The translations under genes and the position numbers were made by a program. This document shows positions 25,801 to 37,771 of a DNA stretch of 64,000 nt, one piece after another (the stretch's first letter is position 1; every line of letters begins with the position of its first letter). Origin of the DNA: Chrysomallon squamiferum (Eukaryota; Mollusca; Gastropoda; Neomphalida; Peltospiridae); assembly GCA_012295275.1 (NCBI GenBank), contig CM022665.1, positions 18,677,650 through 18,741,649 of the forward strand, given 5' to 3'. The notes under the pieces are model-generated. The model searched no databases. It saw only the letters and a list, made by a program, of their open reading frames with translations, and was not told the DNA's origin.

Positions 25801-26077
25801 AGTTTTTCGTTTACAGTAATTTATCATTATTTATTTTTTTGTCTCTCTGTGTGTGGTCAACTAATGTTTAACTGTTCACCAAACATTGCCAGACTTGAAA
25901 ATTTGACTTGGAATTTTAACTAACACATTCTATGGATCAGTGACAACAAATGTAAATCAATTTGCTGCTTGTTTTTCACTTTTTTATTTTTTTATTTTTT
26001 ATTTTTTTTACAAAAGTTCATTTCCCTCTCCCGGTGGTTTCTGATGTCAGCTACTTAAATTTTCCTCCTCTGACCAG

Positions 26078-26185
26078 CCACGATGTATGCCAAGTTTGAT
26101 AGGACTGTGTCAGACAACAGGCATTCTGCAAATAGTTGTCACTCAGTAGAAGATGCACAGGAGTCTTCCAATTATAGGGTGGGAT
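26078..26185 (+). CDS. Candidate 36-codon cassette exon in intron 2
   Basis: A strong pyrimidine tract and acceptor (TTTTCCTCCTCTGACCAG, AG at 26076-26077) is followed by an open frame when read in the phase left by exon 2. The frame's nearest upstream stop (TGA, 26071-26073) lies just before the acceptor. A possible donor (GGAT/GTAGGA, GT at 26186-26187) gives 108 bases, so inclusion would keep exons 2 and 3 in frame. The peptide (including SANSCHSVEDAQESSNYR) is Ser-rich and acidic like its neighbours. The donor is non-ideal (T at -1), and without RNA evidence this may be chance. Confidence 0.28.
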
Positions 26186-26709
26186 GTAGGAGCTTTGTGT
26201 TTAAGTGGGTGTAATTGGGCCCACCACATACCAGTAGGAGTAACGTTACAACATATATACATACACTTTCTTTGGTAATTACAATAATACACAGTCTAAT
26301 GGTAAAGTGAGATCTTCTGTATTAATATTGATATAATGATATGATATCAGATATATATATTGTCAGATTTCCTTTGTATAGATTTTTCTAGTCAGTTCCA
26401 ATGATACAAACATGATAACTAGTTACAAAAGGTTTCTTTGTATAATAAACAGCTGTCTGTCACAGCTATATAGATTTTGGTTGAGACATGTATAATGTAT
26501 AATCACTGGGTCTACATAAGATAGTTTTCTATAAACATCCACATACATGTATGACATAAACATAAACAAAATGCAAAAAATTTCATTGCATGCACAATAC
26601 TTGGTTAAACATTTAAAAAGAAACGTTCTAGAAATTATTATTATATTTTTTTAAATTTAAGAATAATTTATACATTTATCATAACATTATGGCAATATGC
26701 ATTCTTCTG

Positions 26710-26733
26710 TGTGTGTGTGTGTGTGTGTGTGTT
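26710..26733. repeat. (GT)n microsatellite
   Basis: About eleven GT units. Confidence 0.93.
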
Positions 26734-27099
26734 TGTGAATCACCCAAGTGTGTTAATTTGCCATTAGCAGTTGTGACCATACAACTTCACAGTTGGTGTA
26801 TTGTAAAGTCTTGTTAAATTAGATACCACAGTTTTTGTACAGGAGTTGTTAAATGACATCAGACGACACTTAGCTTGGGGCACTTACACTGTAGATCATA
26901 TTCTTCTTCTATTCTTGCCAAGGTTCTCACCACATTGTATCCACTTAGCATTCTCTCTGAATAAACACAGGAAAGCATTTGAGACTTCTTGAAACAATTT
27001 CTGTAGAAGCTAGTTTTTTCAATGAGCCTATTTCTGTTTCTTGTTCTTTCTATTTTACTTTTTCTTTCTTCTCAAGTTTACTTCATTTGGAAACTTATC

Positions 27100-27135
27100 A
27101 CGTACTCTCTTTCTCTCTTTCTTTTTCTGTCTCTG

Positions 27136-27190
<55 letters not shown>
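27100..27190. repeat. (TC)n microsatellite
   Basis: A clean TC run at 27139-27187 within a pyrimidine-rich stretch (27045-27260). The overlapping Ser/Leu/Phe ORFs in three frames are artefacts. Confidence 0.95.
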
Positions 27191-28039
27191 ATCTCTGTCT
27201 CTCATTGTGTCGCTTTTTTAAAAATCTTTCTTTCTGTTTCTGTTTTTCTTTCTATGAATATATGTCTGTGTATGTGAGTGTGTATATATACATACAAACA
27301 CATGTTTTATATCTCTGTATCAGTATATTTTTATGTATTATATTTATAACTGTATGCATGTGTACATGGATAAATATGGATCAGAGAGAAAGTGTAGGAG
27401 TATGTATGTAAGTGGTATAAATCTTTCAGTAATTTTTTCACACTTGTTTTGTATCTAAAATTGTCTGAGAAGGTGAGCAACAAAACAAACACCCACTAAC
27501 AACTACACTAGTATGTTATTTGTTATCATATTTACATTCATTCAAATAATTGTTTGGAAATTATCTGCCAGTTCATTCCGTATGAAAACATTTTTGTTTG
27601 TCTCATTATTCATGTGTTTGTTTTTGCACCAAATTCATTTCATCAGTGCTAAATGGCTCTGCTGATTTGACTCTCAGTGATAAACATGTTATTTGTGATG
27701 AAATTCTCAGGTAGCAGCTTCTTTGTGTGTAAGCTGTCATTTTTGTAATAACATCACTCTTAGTGACTGCATGTAAATACAGTGTTTTTAGCAGCAGAAA
27801 GTCCTTTCATAAAAAGTGGTTTATCTGTATTTAATAGATATTGATATACGATTCATATATGCTTGACTGTTAGTGGTCAAGAGAGTTCAACAAACTTGGC
27901 CTTTTCTTCTTTCATTTCCATTATCTGAAGAATTTACTTCAGTAAACAATTCAAACCATTTTGTAGATATAAATTGAAAATCTAAATGTTACATCTGTTG
28001 TTGATATAAAAGTCTGTTTTGTATATTAAAATAAAACTA

Positions 28040-28290
28040 TGAGAAAAATAAAGTGAAGGTGGTCTGTGCTGCATGCTGTGTGTCCAAACGGAAGTGACTT
28101 GTTTAATAGCAACACTACCAATACTGCATATCACTGGCATATGAAATTCATCAAACTTCAGCTTATTATGGGGCACAGTAGAGCTGAACACACCATCACC
28201 AGATTGATTCTGAAGGCTGTCTTCACTGATTTATGATAATTAGTGACCCCTGTGTTTGGCACTGCCAAGTAAATCATTCTTATGTTGTAT
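28040..28290. other. Complex, repeat-poor island in intron 2
   Basis: A mixed-composition stretch without simple repeats, bearing motifs such as 'gatgataattagtgacc'-like text near 28235. No phase-compatible exon borders were found. Treat it as unexplained unique sequence. Confidence 0.25.
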
Positions 28291-29633
28291 TAATGCTCAT
28301 TGAAGCAGATGCTTTGGGCTCTAGAATATATTCATTCGGGTTTGGCTGTACAAAGGTTTAAGATGTTGGAAACCTATAAATGTTCTATGATGTAGTAAAT
28401 CTTGGTGAAATAACATTTTTCTCATCATAATTAAGCTCAGAGTGGTAAAGTCTGTTGGGAAAGTAAATGTATTGTCAAAGTGTCAACAGAAGAAATAAAT
28501 TAAATTTGACAGTTAAGACTGTTCAGTTCATTAATTTTCATCTTGATAATAATGTTGTTTAAACATCTTACTTCTGAAACTGTAATAAATCTGCTTTGAG
28601 ATTTCATTGGTATAATTTGAATTTCAGAAGTTTCATTTTTAATTTTTCTTTTTGGATTTTGTTTTCATATTTTCATTATTTTGAACATAACTAACACTGT
28701 TTTCAATTTTATTGTTTTAGATGTAATAATTTATTTGAATGTAATTTATTTGTCCAGAAAGAGCCTATATTATTATAATCAAAGACAAAGATTAAAGCAA
28801 AGGCTTGGCATAACAAACATTCCTTTCTGTCTCTCATTATTACAGACTGGGGAAATTAATCACTATTGTTTTTCACCAGTCATCTCAAGGGACTGCATTG
28901 AAATTGCCATATCTTTATGAATAATATGCTGTTGTCTGACACTTTCAATTAATGTTCAACATAAGAGACTAAGATATGACTGTTTTTAACACTGCTAATG
29001 ACCTTGAACAATGAGATGATGGTAGAAATGCCACTGAAGCCTGAAACAAATTTAATGCAACCTTTGTATGTTCTTGACATATTGCCCATTCCACCCAATG
29101 AGAATCTTTGGCATGAATCTGCAAAGTATATTTTCATAGTTAGTGACAATGATTATGATAACTGTAAACTCTCCATTGTTATTTTTTGCTGCTGATAATA
29201 TTACTTAATAATGAAAAACACAAACTAAAAATAATTTACAGTGTCATCAGAAAACATTAGGATAGGTGTGAACAGCAGCATATTGGTTGTATGAAATTTA
29301 GAGGTATTGGTAACTGTGTAAAAATCTATTCTGTTTCCAAAACAATCTTGAAAATAATTATTTAAATTTGTTAAAATTGCCTCTTTCAATTCAGGAGTAA
29401 AGCCCACAACATTAATATACATTATAATACATTATCAGTGATGGACATTATTATAATCACTGTTGTTTTCATTCCAACCGTGGCTTCATATACATTTTTT
29501 GTAATATCATCAAAGGTCATGACATGCTGACTTGTAAGGAACATTCTTTAGATGGAACATTTCAGAAAAAATAAATCTTGGGAATGAATCATTTTGAACT
29601 TTTGCACCTGAGAGGGATTTCATAACACCAGTT

Positions 29634-29659
29634 AAAAAAAAAAAAAAAAAAAAAAAAAA
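29634..29659. repeat. Poly-A tract
   Basis: Twenty-six consecutive A. The flanks do not reveal target duplications or a recognisable retrotransposed body. Confidence 0.9.
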
Positions 29660-31605
29660 GCTGTGTGTTTGTAATTGAATCTCATAGCTGTGCTTTCTCA
29701 TACAGGGAATGTACTCACACCAAAACCTCGAACAACTAATTGTTTCTTCTTTGATGTTAAATCCCAGCAAACATCAACCGTTTCAGTTTTCTTGCTGTGT
29801 TTTTTCATTAGAGTTTGTCACACCTACACATACCAACACTGGCCTCACCACATGGTGTACCTGCAGACATGTCTTTGTCACCACTTGTGTTTGCCTTTGG
29901 TGGCAAACACTCTGAGTAAGTAGTTGATCTGTTTGACCATCATATGCAAGCTGATGGTTTGCTTAGCCTGGGCGTCCGGGGGTCAAGAACACCAGAAACA
30001 GTGCTTACCTGTTGTAAATTAACTGACATTTGCCTCAGTTTGAGACTTCTTGTTACCACTGGAGATGAAACACAAAGTGTTTCTTCTAACCATGGTTTCA
30101 CTAGCATGATACAGTTGGTATATGTATTTTCTGTATGGTTTGAGAATATATGTCTTTACTCAGAATTTTTTTTTTTTTTTTTTTCCTCTGATAGAAAATA
30201 GGAAATAATCAGTGTATTCTGAGACTAATATGTAAACCGTTTTATCATAGTAAACTTCAAACATTTATTAGTTAAAACAGTATTCATTCCGTCTTTTTTA
30301 TTTGTGGCTATAATAAAAATTTTATCCCACAGATTTAACAACAGATATGTAAGATGATAACTATAATAACATATATTTAAATGATAGTAATAGCAGTAGT
30401 AGTAATAACTGATAACAAATAATTCAACATATGTGTCATATAATATTAACTTCAGGTTTAAGTCTGAAAACTGTCTTTTCTTCTTATTATTTTATGCTTT
30501 TCTTTCATTATTATTTTTTACCCTTTTTTTATATTATTATTATTGGGGTTTTTTCACATAGCAATTTCATCAATATATTAAGGCTGAAAATCTCAGGCTG
30601 ATTAAAAAAGTCATTTCATTAAAAGTAATATCAACTATTGTTTGTGACTTGTTATTTTTTAATTTTTTTAAATTTGTTTTTCCTATGGTAAAGCCACATA
30701 CTACTTTCTCATTTACATTATAAACCTAATAATATCCAGTAGTAATCCGGGTGATAAACATAAAAATGAATGTGTTTTTATGTTTCTCATTAGATTACAT
30801 TTTTTTTTTTATAACACATTACTATAGGAATTTTTTTCTTCTAATTTAAAAAACAAAAAGGAAAAAGAAAAAGATATTGCTTGGTTTATGTTGTTGCTCA
30901 TACTAATTGGCTGCTTCTGGAGGTGACTGGAGTGCAATGTGGAACATGATTCTAATCATGACAGGAAATGATCACAGTTCATCGTGAGTTACTGGATAAC
31001 TCATCAGTCTCCAGTGACCCACTGAGATTTAGTTTTCTTTCTTTGTGACTAGTATTGAGATGATGTATCATCATATCTTTTACAATAAGGTCAATTGATT
31101 GGTTTTGTGAAGCTTCCCTGAATTGAAATTGTATATATGTTTTATGAATTTAATCTGCAGTTTTCATGCACGTGAGTGTAAGTCTGACAAAACTGGTATA
31201 AATGTACAGCAGTTACTGAAAATTGTGTTGATACACAGTTACTGACTGTAGTATTGGATGTATTCTGATCTATATGTTTTATTGCTGTTATGTGGTTGTG
31301 ACATAACGTAAAGAGATTGATGGTAACACTTTATAAAGACTAGTGGTAACAGCTCTTACAGTGATACTTTCAGAACTCATATACAGATCTAACAGTGATA
31401 CCTTTCCCAAATTGTTCTGCTATCTGTAGTGAGTATTGTGTTGAATATATTACATATTCATGGTTCAATTCATTGTGTAATGTTTATAAAAATATATATT
31501 TATACCAAATAAAATAAAGCAGTATATAATTTCAGATGCCAGCCATCTGTTACATCGTGGTGGAAACATGTTGTTTATATGTTTCTTTTTCCTTTATTAC
31601 CACAG

Positions 31606-32159
31606 ATCTTGATGATGACAAACATCGCCATGATGGTTCAAGCTATGGATCAGCATCTCCAGTGAACCATCCATCCCTAGATGACATAGAGTGTTTTAAG
31701 ACTCACGAAATGACTGCAACGTCACTAACCTCACGCACATACATGTCAGAGAGTCCGGAGTCTGAGTCGCGATCCTGGGACTGTGAGCAGCACAGTTCTG
31801 AAGAGGAGCTCACTGAGATCAATGATGGTGACCACAGCATCAACAAGAGGTCTAGCTTGAACCAGCAGAGTATCTGTGATAGTGCGGGTTCTTCAGATGA
31901 TGAGGTGAAAGAATTGTTTAACCCCCAGCCAGTCATGTTCAGATCCTCCCCACCAAAAAGTGTTCAAAAACTTGTCGGTGTGGCTTCTTCATCATCTCCT
32001 ACAAAATTCTTTCTTACAAGCGTCAGTCCTATTGCGGCTGTGGCAGCGATTTCCTCATCGCGGAAGCGGCACAGACAACCTTCTACCTCAGAGAGCTTGA
32101 GTGATATGGAAGCTACAGCTGTGATGAATAGGCCCTGTCTCGACTTTGAAAAAATGCAG
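31606..32159 (+). CDS. Exon 3: long Ser-rich acidic exon
   Basis: This 554-base exon is the clearest coding sequence in the window. Its acceptor is TTTATTACCACAG (AG at 31604-31605) and its donor CAG/GTTAGT (GT at 32160-32161). Entry phase matches exon 2 and exit phase is 0. It gives about 185 residues in order: acidic LDDDKHRHDGSS; SESPESESRSW; SSEEELTEINDGD; CDSAGSSDDEVKELF; a Ser/Pro part (MFRSSPPKS, SSSSPTKFFLTSVSP); a basic cluster SSRKRHRQ resembling a nuclear localisation signal; and RPCLDFEKMQ before the donor. Several Ser-Pro and Ser-acidic sites suggest a phosphorylated, mostly disordered nuclear protein. That role is inferred from composition; no family was recognised. The frame also stays open 70 bases upstream, but that part is intron-like and hydrophobic. 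Confidence 0.92.
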
Positions 32160-32199
32160 GTTAGTTTATCAGATTATTTTTAAATCTTTGTTGAAGTAC

Positions 32200-32360
32200 A
32201 TGATTATTATTATTAATATTATTATTATTATTATTATTATTATCATTATTATCGATAGTGGTAGTAATAGTAGTAGAAGTATTAATTTTTTTAAGTTTTC
32301 ATATTTAATACACAACTGAAAGAATTATTATTATTATTAGTAGTAGTAGTAGTATCATCA
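32200..32360. repeat. (ATT)n / (TAG)n trinucleotide patches
   Basis: Interrupted ATT runs at about 32204-32255 and ATT/TAG runs at about 32322-32354, just downstream of exon 3. Confidence 0.9.
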
Positions 32361-32850
32361 TTAATTTCAGTTTTATAATAATTCTAAACTGAAGTAGAAA
32401 TTAGTGCTTTTTGTAAGAGGAACAGTAACTGTGATAATTTTAGTAATGACGTTAGTATCAGTTTTACTTTCAGAAGCGATAGTATTGTATTATAGTATTT
32501 TTTAATATGCATGAGTTTTTATTTGTAATGCACTGATGAATAAAAAATTATTATATCCTTTTTATACCTGTCATAAAATACATATCATTTACACTTAAAT
32601 TCACATTCTAGAAAACAACTTGTTACATTCTTTGTTAGATAATATTGTATGTAATTATTTTTTCTAAAATACATTTAAGTTTTAGTACCAAAATACACAT
32701 TAAAAAGAGACATGCAAATAACTGTTTTTAACCTGTCAAATCTCATATTATTTTCATAAAATACTTTTTATCATTTAAATTTCAATAATTAAATTTAACT
32801 ACCATAAACCTAAACCATAAGTATATATGAGAATAAAATTACTGTACATA

Positions 32851-32854
<4 letters not shown>

Positions 32855-32906
<52 letters not shown>
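32855..32906. repeat. (TG)n microsatellite
   Basis: About 26 TG units. Confidence 0.97.
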
Positions 32907-32909
<3 letters not shown>

Positions 32910-33509
32910 TATTCAAACAAGTATAACAGAATAATAATAGTCATCAAATAAGATAAGGTTCATAAGATTAATGTATTCAGTTTGTATATTAATCATAGCC
33001 ATGCATGCCAGGAACAAAATACTAATGTCAAAGTCAATGGGAGAATAGATATCTTGGGGCATGCAAACAATTACATCACACAATTAATAACCATAAAACA
33101 GTTCACCACCAGATCAAAGATAAAATTCTTCACCATGTTTTAATGATCGTTTTATTATTTTTTTTGTATATATATTTTTATTTGATTTATGGCATGTTTA
33201 GCATAGGTAAATGAAAATTAGTTCCTGTTGGCTGCTCAGCTGTATAAATGACGTATTTCATTACTGACATCTGTATGTGTGCACTGTCCAGGGTTTAGCT
33301 AAATTGTTTTGTTTTGAGATTTAACATCCCTTATGTCCAGCAGCTTTCCCTTTTCCCTTGTACCAGGCTCCTATCAGGCAGTGACATCTCAAATTTCAGC
33401 AACTGCTATGAATGTTTTATTTTTTATTTTTTATTATTTTTTTTTTCTGCTATCAAACAGCAGGTGGTAGTTTTCAGTAGCCTGCAGCCATTGGTGAAAA
33501 TGAACATAG

Positions 33510-34433
33510 CTGTGACCAGACTGGTGTCATCCCATTTGGTCAAAATAACTCCTCTACCAAAATACCTGTGTACATAATGAACATGGCCTCTTCGTAGTTT
33601 TTCATAGTTTCTGCATGGCCTTTTGTGAATAAATCTGTATATACAAACTTTCTTTAGAAATGGACAACGGTTTATTTACCAGTATATGTTCTCCATGGCC
33701 TCTTGAGTATATAAAAAGATGTTTTTGAAAAACAAAAAACAGAACATACGGTTGGATGCAGTGGGAACCACTGCAGCAGGATCCAGAGCTGAATTCAATG
33801 AATATGTAGTGATGGCATGGTTGGATGATGACACAAGATTTCTTCACCAATGCTGGCCCAAGAATGAACAACAGTCTTAAAAGTTTCCCTTCACGAGTCA
33901 ACAGCTGCTTCTTCAACAGCATCCAAACATTTACAGATTTGTTGACTTGATCAAGGAGATAGTGAAATGTGAAAGAGCAAAGTTGGTGCAGTTGAATGCT
34001 GGAGCTGCACCACCACCGAGGAAGAGAGTCCACTGGGATCTCGACAACAGAGCCAGTCACCTCAAGCAGCAACTCACTGACAGAACCAAGACACCCCTGC
34101 AGTACCTGAACGCAATTGGTTATCTCATGAAGCTGCAGTGATTGGTTTTTTGTTAAATAAACATTTGTAGATGGAGACCTTCTTTTTAAATTATTTACAG
34201 ACATTAACTACATTCAGTGCATGGATTATTTCAATATTTCTCATATTTCCATACTTTATGTGATCAGTGATATCCATACCATCTATATAATAATAATCTG
34301 GAATTTTTCATTATAGTGCCTGAGGTAACAATATGCATGTCAGTGAGATCACTGAACCACATCTGTTGTTGTTTTAGCAGTTCAACCAACTGGAAATTTG
34401 ACCAAATGGGAGTAAGCCACCAGACTATCACAG
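33510..34433 (+). mobile_element. Internally deleted MULE-type DNA transposon (copy 1)
   Basis: Imperfect terminal inverted repeats pair 33510-33544 (CTGTGACCAGACTGGTG..TCCCATTTGGTC) with 34397-34433 on the reverse strand (CTGTGATAGTCTGGTG..CTCCCATTTGGTC). Between them lies the end of a MULE-like transposase reading frame plus a 3' non-coding part that is shared with the copy at 60213-60697. The element is about 0.92 kb and lacks the catalytic part. I could not find a clear 9-bp target duplication, so the outer borders may be off by some bases. Confidence 0.72.
33791..34141 (+). pseudogene. MULE-type transposase C-terminal remnant
   Basis: One frame reads EFNEYVVMAWLDDDTRF, then a TAA at 33878-33880. 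It continues in the same frame through HPNIYRFVDLIKEI, CERAKLVQLNAGAAPPPRKR and LTDRTKTPLQYL to LMKLQ and a TGA at 34139-34141. MULE transposases typically have, after their last catalytic residue, a 'W..' segment, an asparagine-rich 'TNN..EG.H' turn and then 'HPN.......L'. Here the TNN/EG part is missing or scrambled between 33860 and 33900. The upstream catalytic domain is absent, so the protein cannot be active. Confidence 0.75.
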
Positions 34434-35536
34434 ATAAAGAATGAAATTGGATGATTTCATATCTGTTCCTGTTTGTTCACTTCATTAATCTTGAATGTCT
34501 TTTTTTGATAAGCAAATAGAGCTGTGTGGAAGTTCAGTGGTTTGTAGTGAAGAATAATATTTCAATCACCACTTCATCCTTAGGAAACAAAATATTATTT
34601 TTAATCTTTACAGTTAACCTGATTTTCAAAAAGAAATAGAAAATAATAGAATTTGAGATATGATATAAATAATATATATGCCCCAGAAGTATACAAATCG
34701 TCTGTCTGTGTTTGTATGTGTATCTCCGTCTCAGTGTTACTTTGTGTGTGTATGTCTGTGTGTAACTGTATAAACTAGACAAAAACATAAACACAGATAA
34801 TTTATTATGAATGTTTTATTATGTCTGTTATTTAAATATTAAATGCATTAACTGGTTAAATACAGTTAAACTTTACAAAATCGGACCCTAGTAAAACTTC
34901 ATTGTCTCCAAAATAAAATGATTGCTGTCATGCCATGATGTGTCTAATAAATAAATGTAAAATCTCAGTGAAGAAAACCTCCACCTAAATATAAAATTGA
35001 AATGAAACAAGCTTGTAGACTACATTACTCACTAAAAACCAGGAATATTTTTTTAAATGTCAGAGATTATGGCTGAAAGCCAGTAGATCATCTCAAATGG
35101 ATTTAATTTTTATTAAGCTTGAAGAAGATTATCATTTGAATCAAAATACTTTAATAAACCAAGGTCTAAGAGGAAATTAAACTATTAAAGAGTATAACAT
35201 GTTCTACAGAAGCAGTCAGAAATAATGTGGCTTTATTTGATTGTAAAAAGAAAATGAATAAAGGCATTAAGGAGCAATATCCTAGTTCTAACAAAATTTG
35301 CTATGTTTCCTTCTTACTAAAGCCTCCATTGTGGGCTATGTAATATTTATTCATGATTATGGATATATTGTACATTTTTCATTCAGCCACTTTGTGGGTT
35401 TCCAGGTGTGGGTATCACACCTGTCATAGGAATGCATTGATAAAACTGCTGTCTAATTCTAAGTCATTCATTCATTGACATGTGCAGTGAGATTGCCTTC
35501 ATTTGCACTTCTTATTATGTATGATCAACAGAGGCT

Positions 35537-35539
<3 letters not shown>

Positions 35540-35588
<49 letters not shown>

Positions 35589-35610
35589 GAGACAGACAAA
35601 CACACACACA
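35540..35610. repeat. (AC)n microsatellite
   Basis: A clean run at 35540-35582 followed by GA- and AC-rich interrupted sequence. Confidence 0.95.
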
Positions 35611-36144
35611 CATAAACACACAAAAAAACCTATAAAAAGTGCTGAATTCAACTATCCTCAAAATCAGATAGCAAAAATTAACACAGTCACTGTTGTTCCT
35701 TAGACTTGTATGTCTGCATATTTGCATTAAACTGTACACATGCATTCATGTCACCTAAACTGTAAAACCTGAATTTGAAAAGACTTGTTATTGACACTGG
35801 CAGTTTTAAAATTTTCACAACCCATGATCAAATAAAAGTCACTGTTAAGCAATTTGTTTTGAATAACACTTCATATAAAAGTGCATGTCATTACAACATG
35901 TTTGTGTTTTTGAAACAAGTATGTCATAGCTGGTTAATATCTTCAAGATGCTTGTAGTATATGTGTAGATAACTGCCATGCATGGTGGTCATTTTGCACT
36001 AATTAGCTGTTACATTTCACCTATATTTCACTTGAGGATGTGCACAATTTGCTCACTTTTCATTGGTTCATGTTATGTTATTTCTGGCAGATTCCAGAAT
36101 AGAAACACAGGCAGGAAATTGATGAAATTTTTTGAATTTGAATA

Positions 36145-36903
36145 CAGTGGTACCTTGACTTATGAATGCTCCAACTTACAAGTTCTCTGAGCTACAAGCA
36201 GTCGCCTGCTCGTTTTATGCTTTGAGTTGCAAGCCAAAATCCGAGTTACGAGTGAGCTTCAGATAAGTCACTGTTAGTTGGCGCAACGCATAACACAACA
36301 TCTGCCCAGCATCCTGCATCTCATTTGTTTGCTTCACTTGGCTACCTTGCTGTGGAAGCATCTCTGTTGTGTTGTGCTCGTGTTTGGTGCAGTATTTTGC
36401 AAAATTTCCATTGATCCTAAGAAAGTGAGTGCAAAGGACAGTGCTGAGGAGAAGAAGCAGATGATGGCCATTGAATTAGAGCATGAAATCATAGAAAGAA
36501 ATGAGCAAGGTGTGTGTGTAATCAACATGGCTAGGCAATAAGAGTGTAGCACTTCTACGATATGTACCATACTGAAGCTGAAGGACTCGATAAAGACTCC
36601 AGCCAAAGGACCTCTGTCCATGAAAAGATGGAGAAACCCTAACCCTGTACACTTTACAAAACCAATTTATTTCTTTACATTCTCTTTCATTTTGTTTTTA
36701 TTTATACATACATTTGTGATTTATACATACATTTTCTTATTCAAAAACATGATAAAAAAAAATTAGGGTTGTTTTTTGTGGGACTGGAATGGATTAATGG
36801 TATTTCAGTTAATTTCATTTGGGAAAATTGATTTGATATATGAGCAAACTGAGTTAAGAGCTCAGTCATGGAACGAATTCAACTTTGAGTCAATGTACCA
36901 CTG
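36145..36903 (+). mobile_element. pogo/Tigger-like DNA transposon, 759 bp, TA target duplication
   Basis: The left end CAGTGGTACCTTGACTTA starts directly after TA (36143-36144). The right end, on the reverse strand, is CAGTGGTACATTGACTCA, followed by TA (36904-36905). The 18-base termini differ at two positions. CAGTGGTAC... ends and TA duplication are characteristic of pogo/Tigger members of the Tc1/mariner superfamily. The interior keeps only the N-terminal DNA-binding part of a transposase, so this is a non-autonomous or internally deleted copy. Confidence 0.9.
36278..36620 (+). pseudogene. Broken Tigger-type transposase N-terminus (helix-turn-helix)
   Basis: The frame includes KKQMMAIELEHEIIERNEQG and VCVINMARQ, then a TAA stop at 36539-36541, then ECSTSTICTILKLKDSIK in the same frame. 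The order 'basic start, helix, GV.V..LAR.Y..S.STI..ILK.KD.I' is that of the CENP-B/pogo N-terminal DNA-binding domain, and the stop falls where an aromatic residue is usual. The catalytic DDE domain is absent. Confidence 0.8.
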
Positions 36904-37757
36904 TATTTCAGTTCGGTTGTTTCTGTATCTTTGCTGATTTTTAAAAAATAAAAAAATTTCAAAACCGTTGAATCACTTAAGTTGGTCATGTGACATGAAT
37001 AAAAAATTGCTGGACATATTAATTTTTTTTTCATGTTATTGTCTATGAAATTCTGTCAAGAAATGAAAAGTAATAAATCATTATCTTGACTGATCGAAAC
37101 ATGGTCAGTTCAGTGTTGGACTGCCAAAGTGTCATGGTGGACCAAACTTCCTGCTTAATGACCTGTGTTTGAGGATGGATTATGTTGACTTACTCTTCTT
37201 AAGTTACTTATATCTTACATAAGAATGATGGAAAAAGATGTCCCTAATGTTATATTTGTATATTTCATCCATAATTGTGTTGAATGTCGGAATTACTTGA
37301 GATTTTAAAATCATAAAAATGGCCATCTGTTTACAAATGAAACAAGTACATGCTATTGTATTGTATTAATTTAATATTTACAGGTCTATCAACTAGATTT
37401 TGCATTCCTTTTCATATCATAATTTGTTTTTTGGATTTCTCTTTCATTGTTTGGTTTTGCCAGAAAAAATGTTAAAATGTTGCAGTTTTCGGTCTTGAAT
37501 AGTGTTTAACTGGATGAAAATAAGAACCTAATATGTGACTTGAAATTACTGTTACTTCCTTAATATTCAACATATTCACTTGATCTTTGTGTTGTTTTAA
37601 AGAGGTTTCCAAGCTCTTTCCAGTTGTGTTATTTGTTTGAAATTGTTGTCCACATATATAGTATTTGTATATGTATGTGGATGAGGATATAATTAGTATC
37701 AGCATAATTGTTTGAGTATGTGTGAAAAAAAGGTATGTATATATCAGTCTTGTGTGT

Positions 37758-37771
37758 GTGTGTGTGTGTTT
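37758..37771. repeat. Short (GT)n run
   Basis: About eight GT units, part of a T-rich stretch that ends in a (TTTA)n run at about 37811-37835. Confidence 0.8.

Larger units (their letters stand above)
8845..31605 (+). other. Intron 2 (22.8 kb)
   Basis: This is the largest complete intron. It contains SINE remnants (14650-15045, 16310-16465, 16740-16995, 22676-23056, 25615-25800), a 46-bp minisatellite (23540-23765), eroded arrays (12700-13500, 17040-17480), many microsatellites and a possible cassette exon (26078-26185). Other stretches longer than 300 bases within it show only AT-rich unique sequence. Confidence 0.65.

Noticed and set aside
28998-29195. Small ORFs on both strands near 29.0-29.4 kb
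   Set aside because: There is no splice-phase agreement with the gene and no recognisable domain; probably chance or old repeat debris.
29675-29923. Possible exon after a poly-A tract with ACAG acceptor
   Set aside because: The two overlapping frames are Cys/His/Phe-rich and no donor gives a phase compatible with exons 2 and 3.
31536-31605. Exon 3 frame open upstream with an ATG
   Set aside because: The extension is hydrophobic and intron-like, and the acceptor at 31604-31605 fits the phase of exon 2.
31703-31936. 77-codon ORF on the minus strand
   Set aside because: It is a shadow of exon 3, whose plus-strand frame is longer and has matching splice sites.
33602-34204. 200-codon ORF on the minus strand
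   Set aside because: It is antisense to the MULE transposase remnant, which reads better on the plus strand and has a matching second copy.
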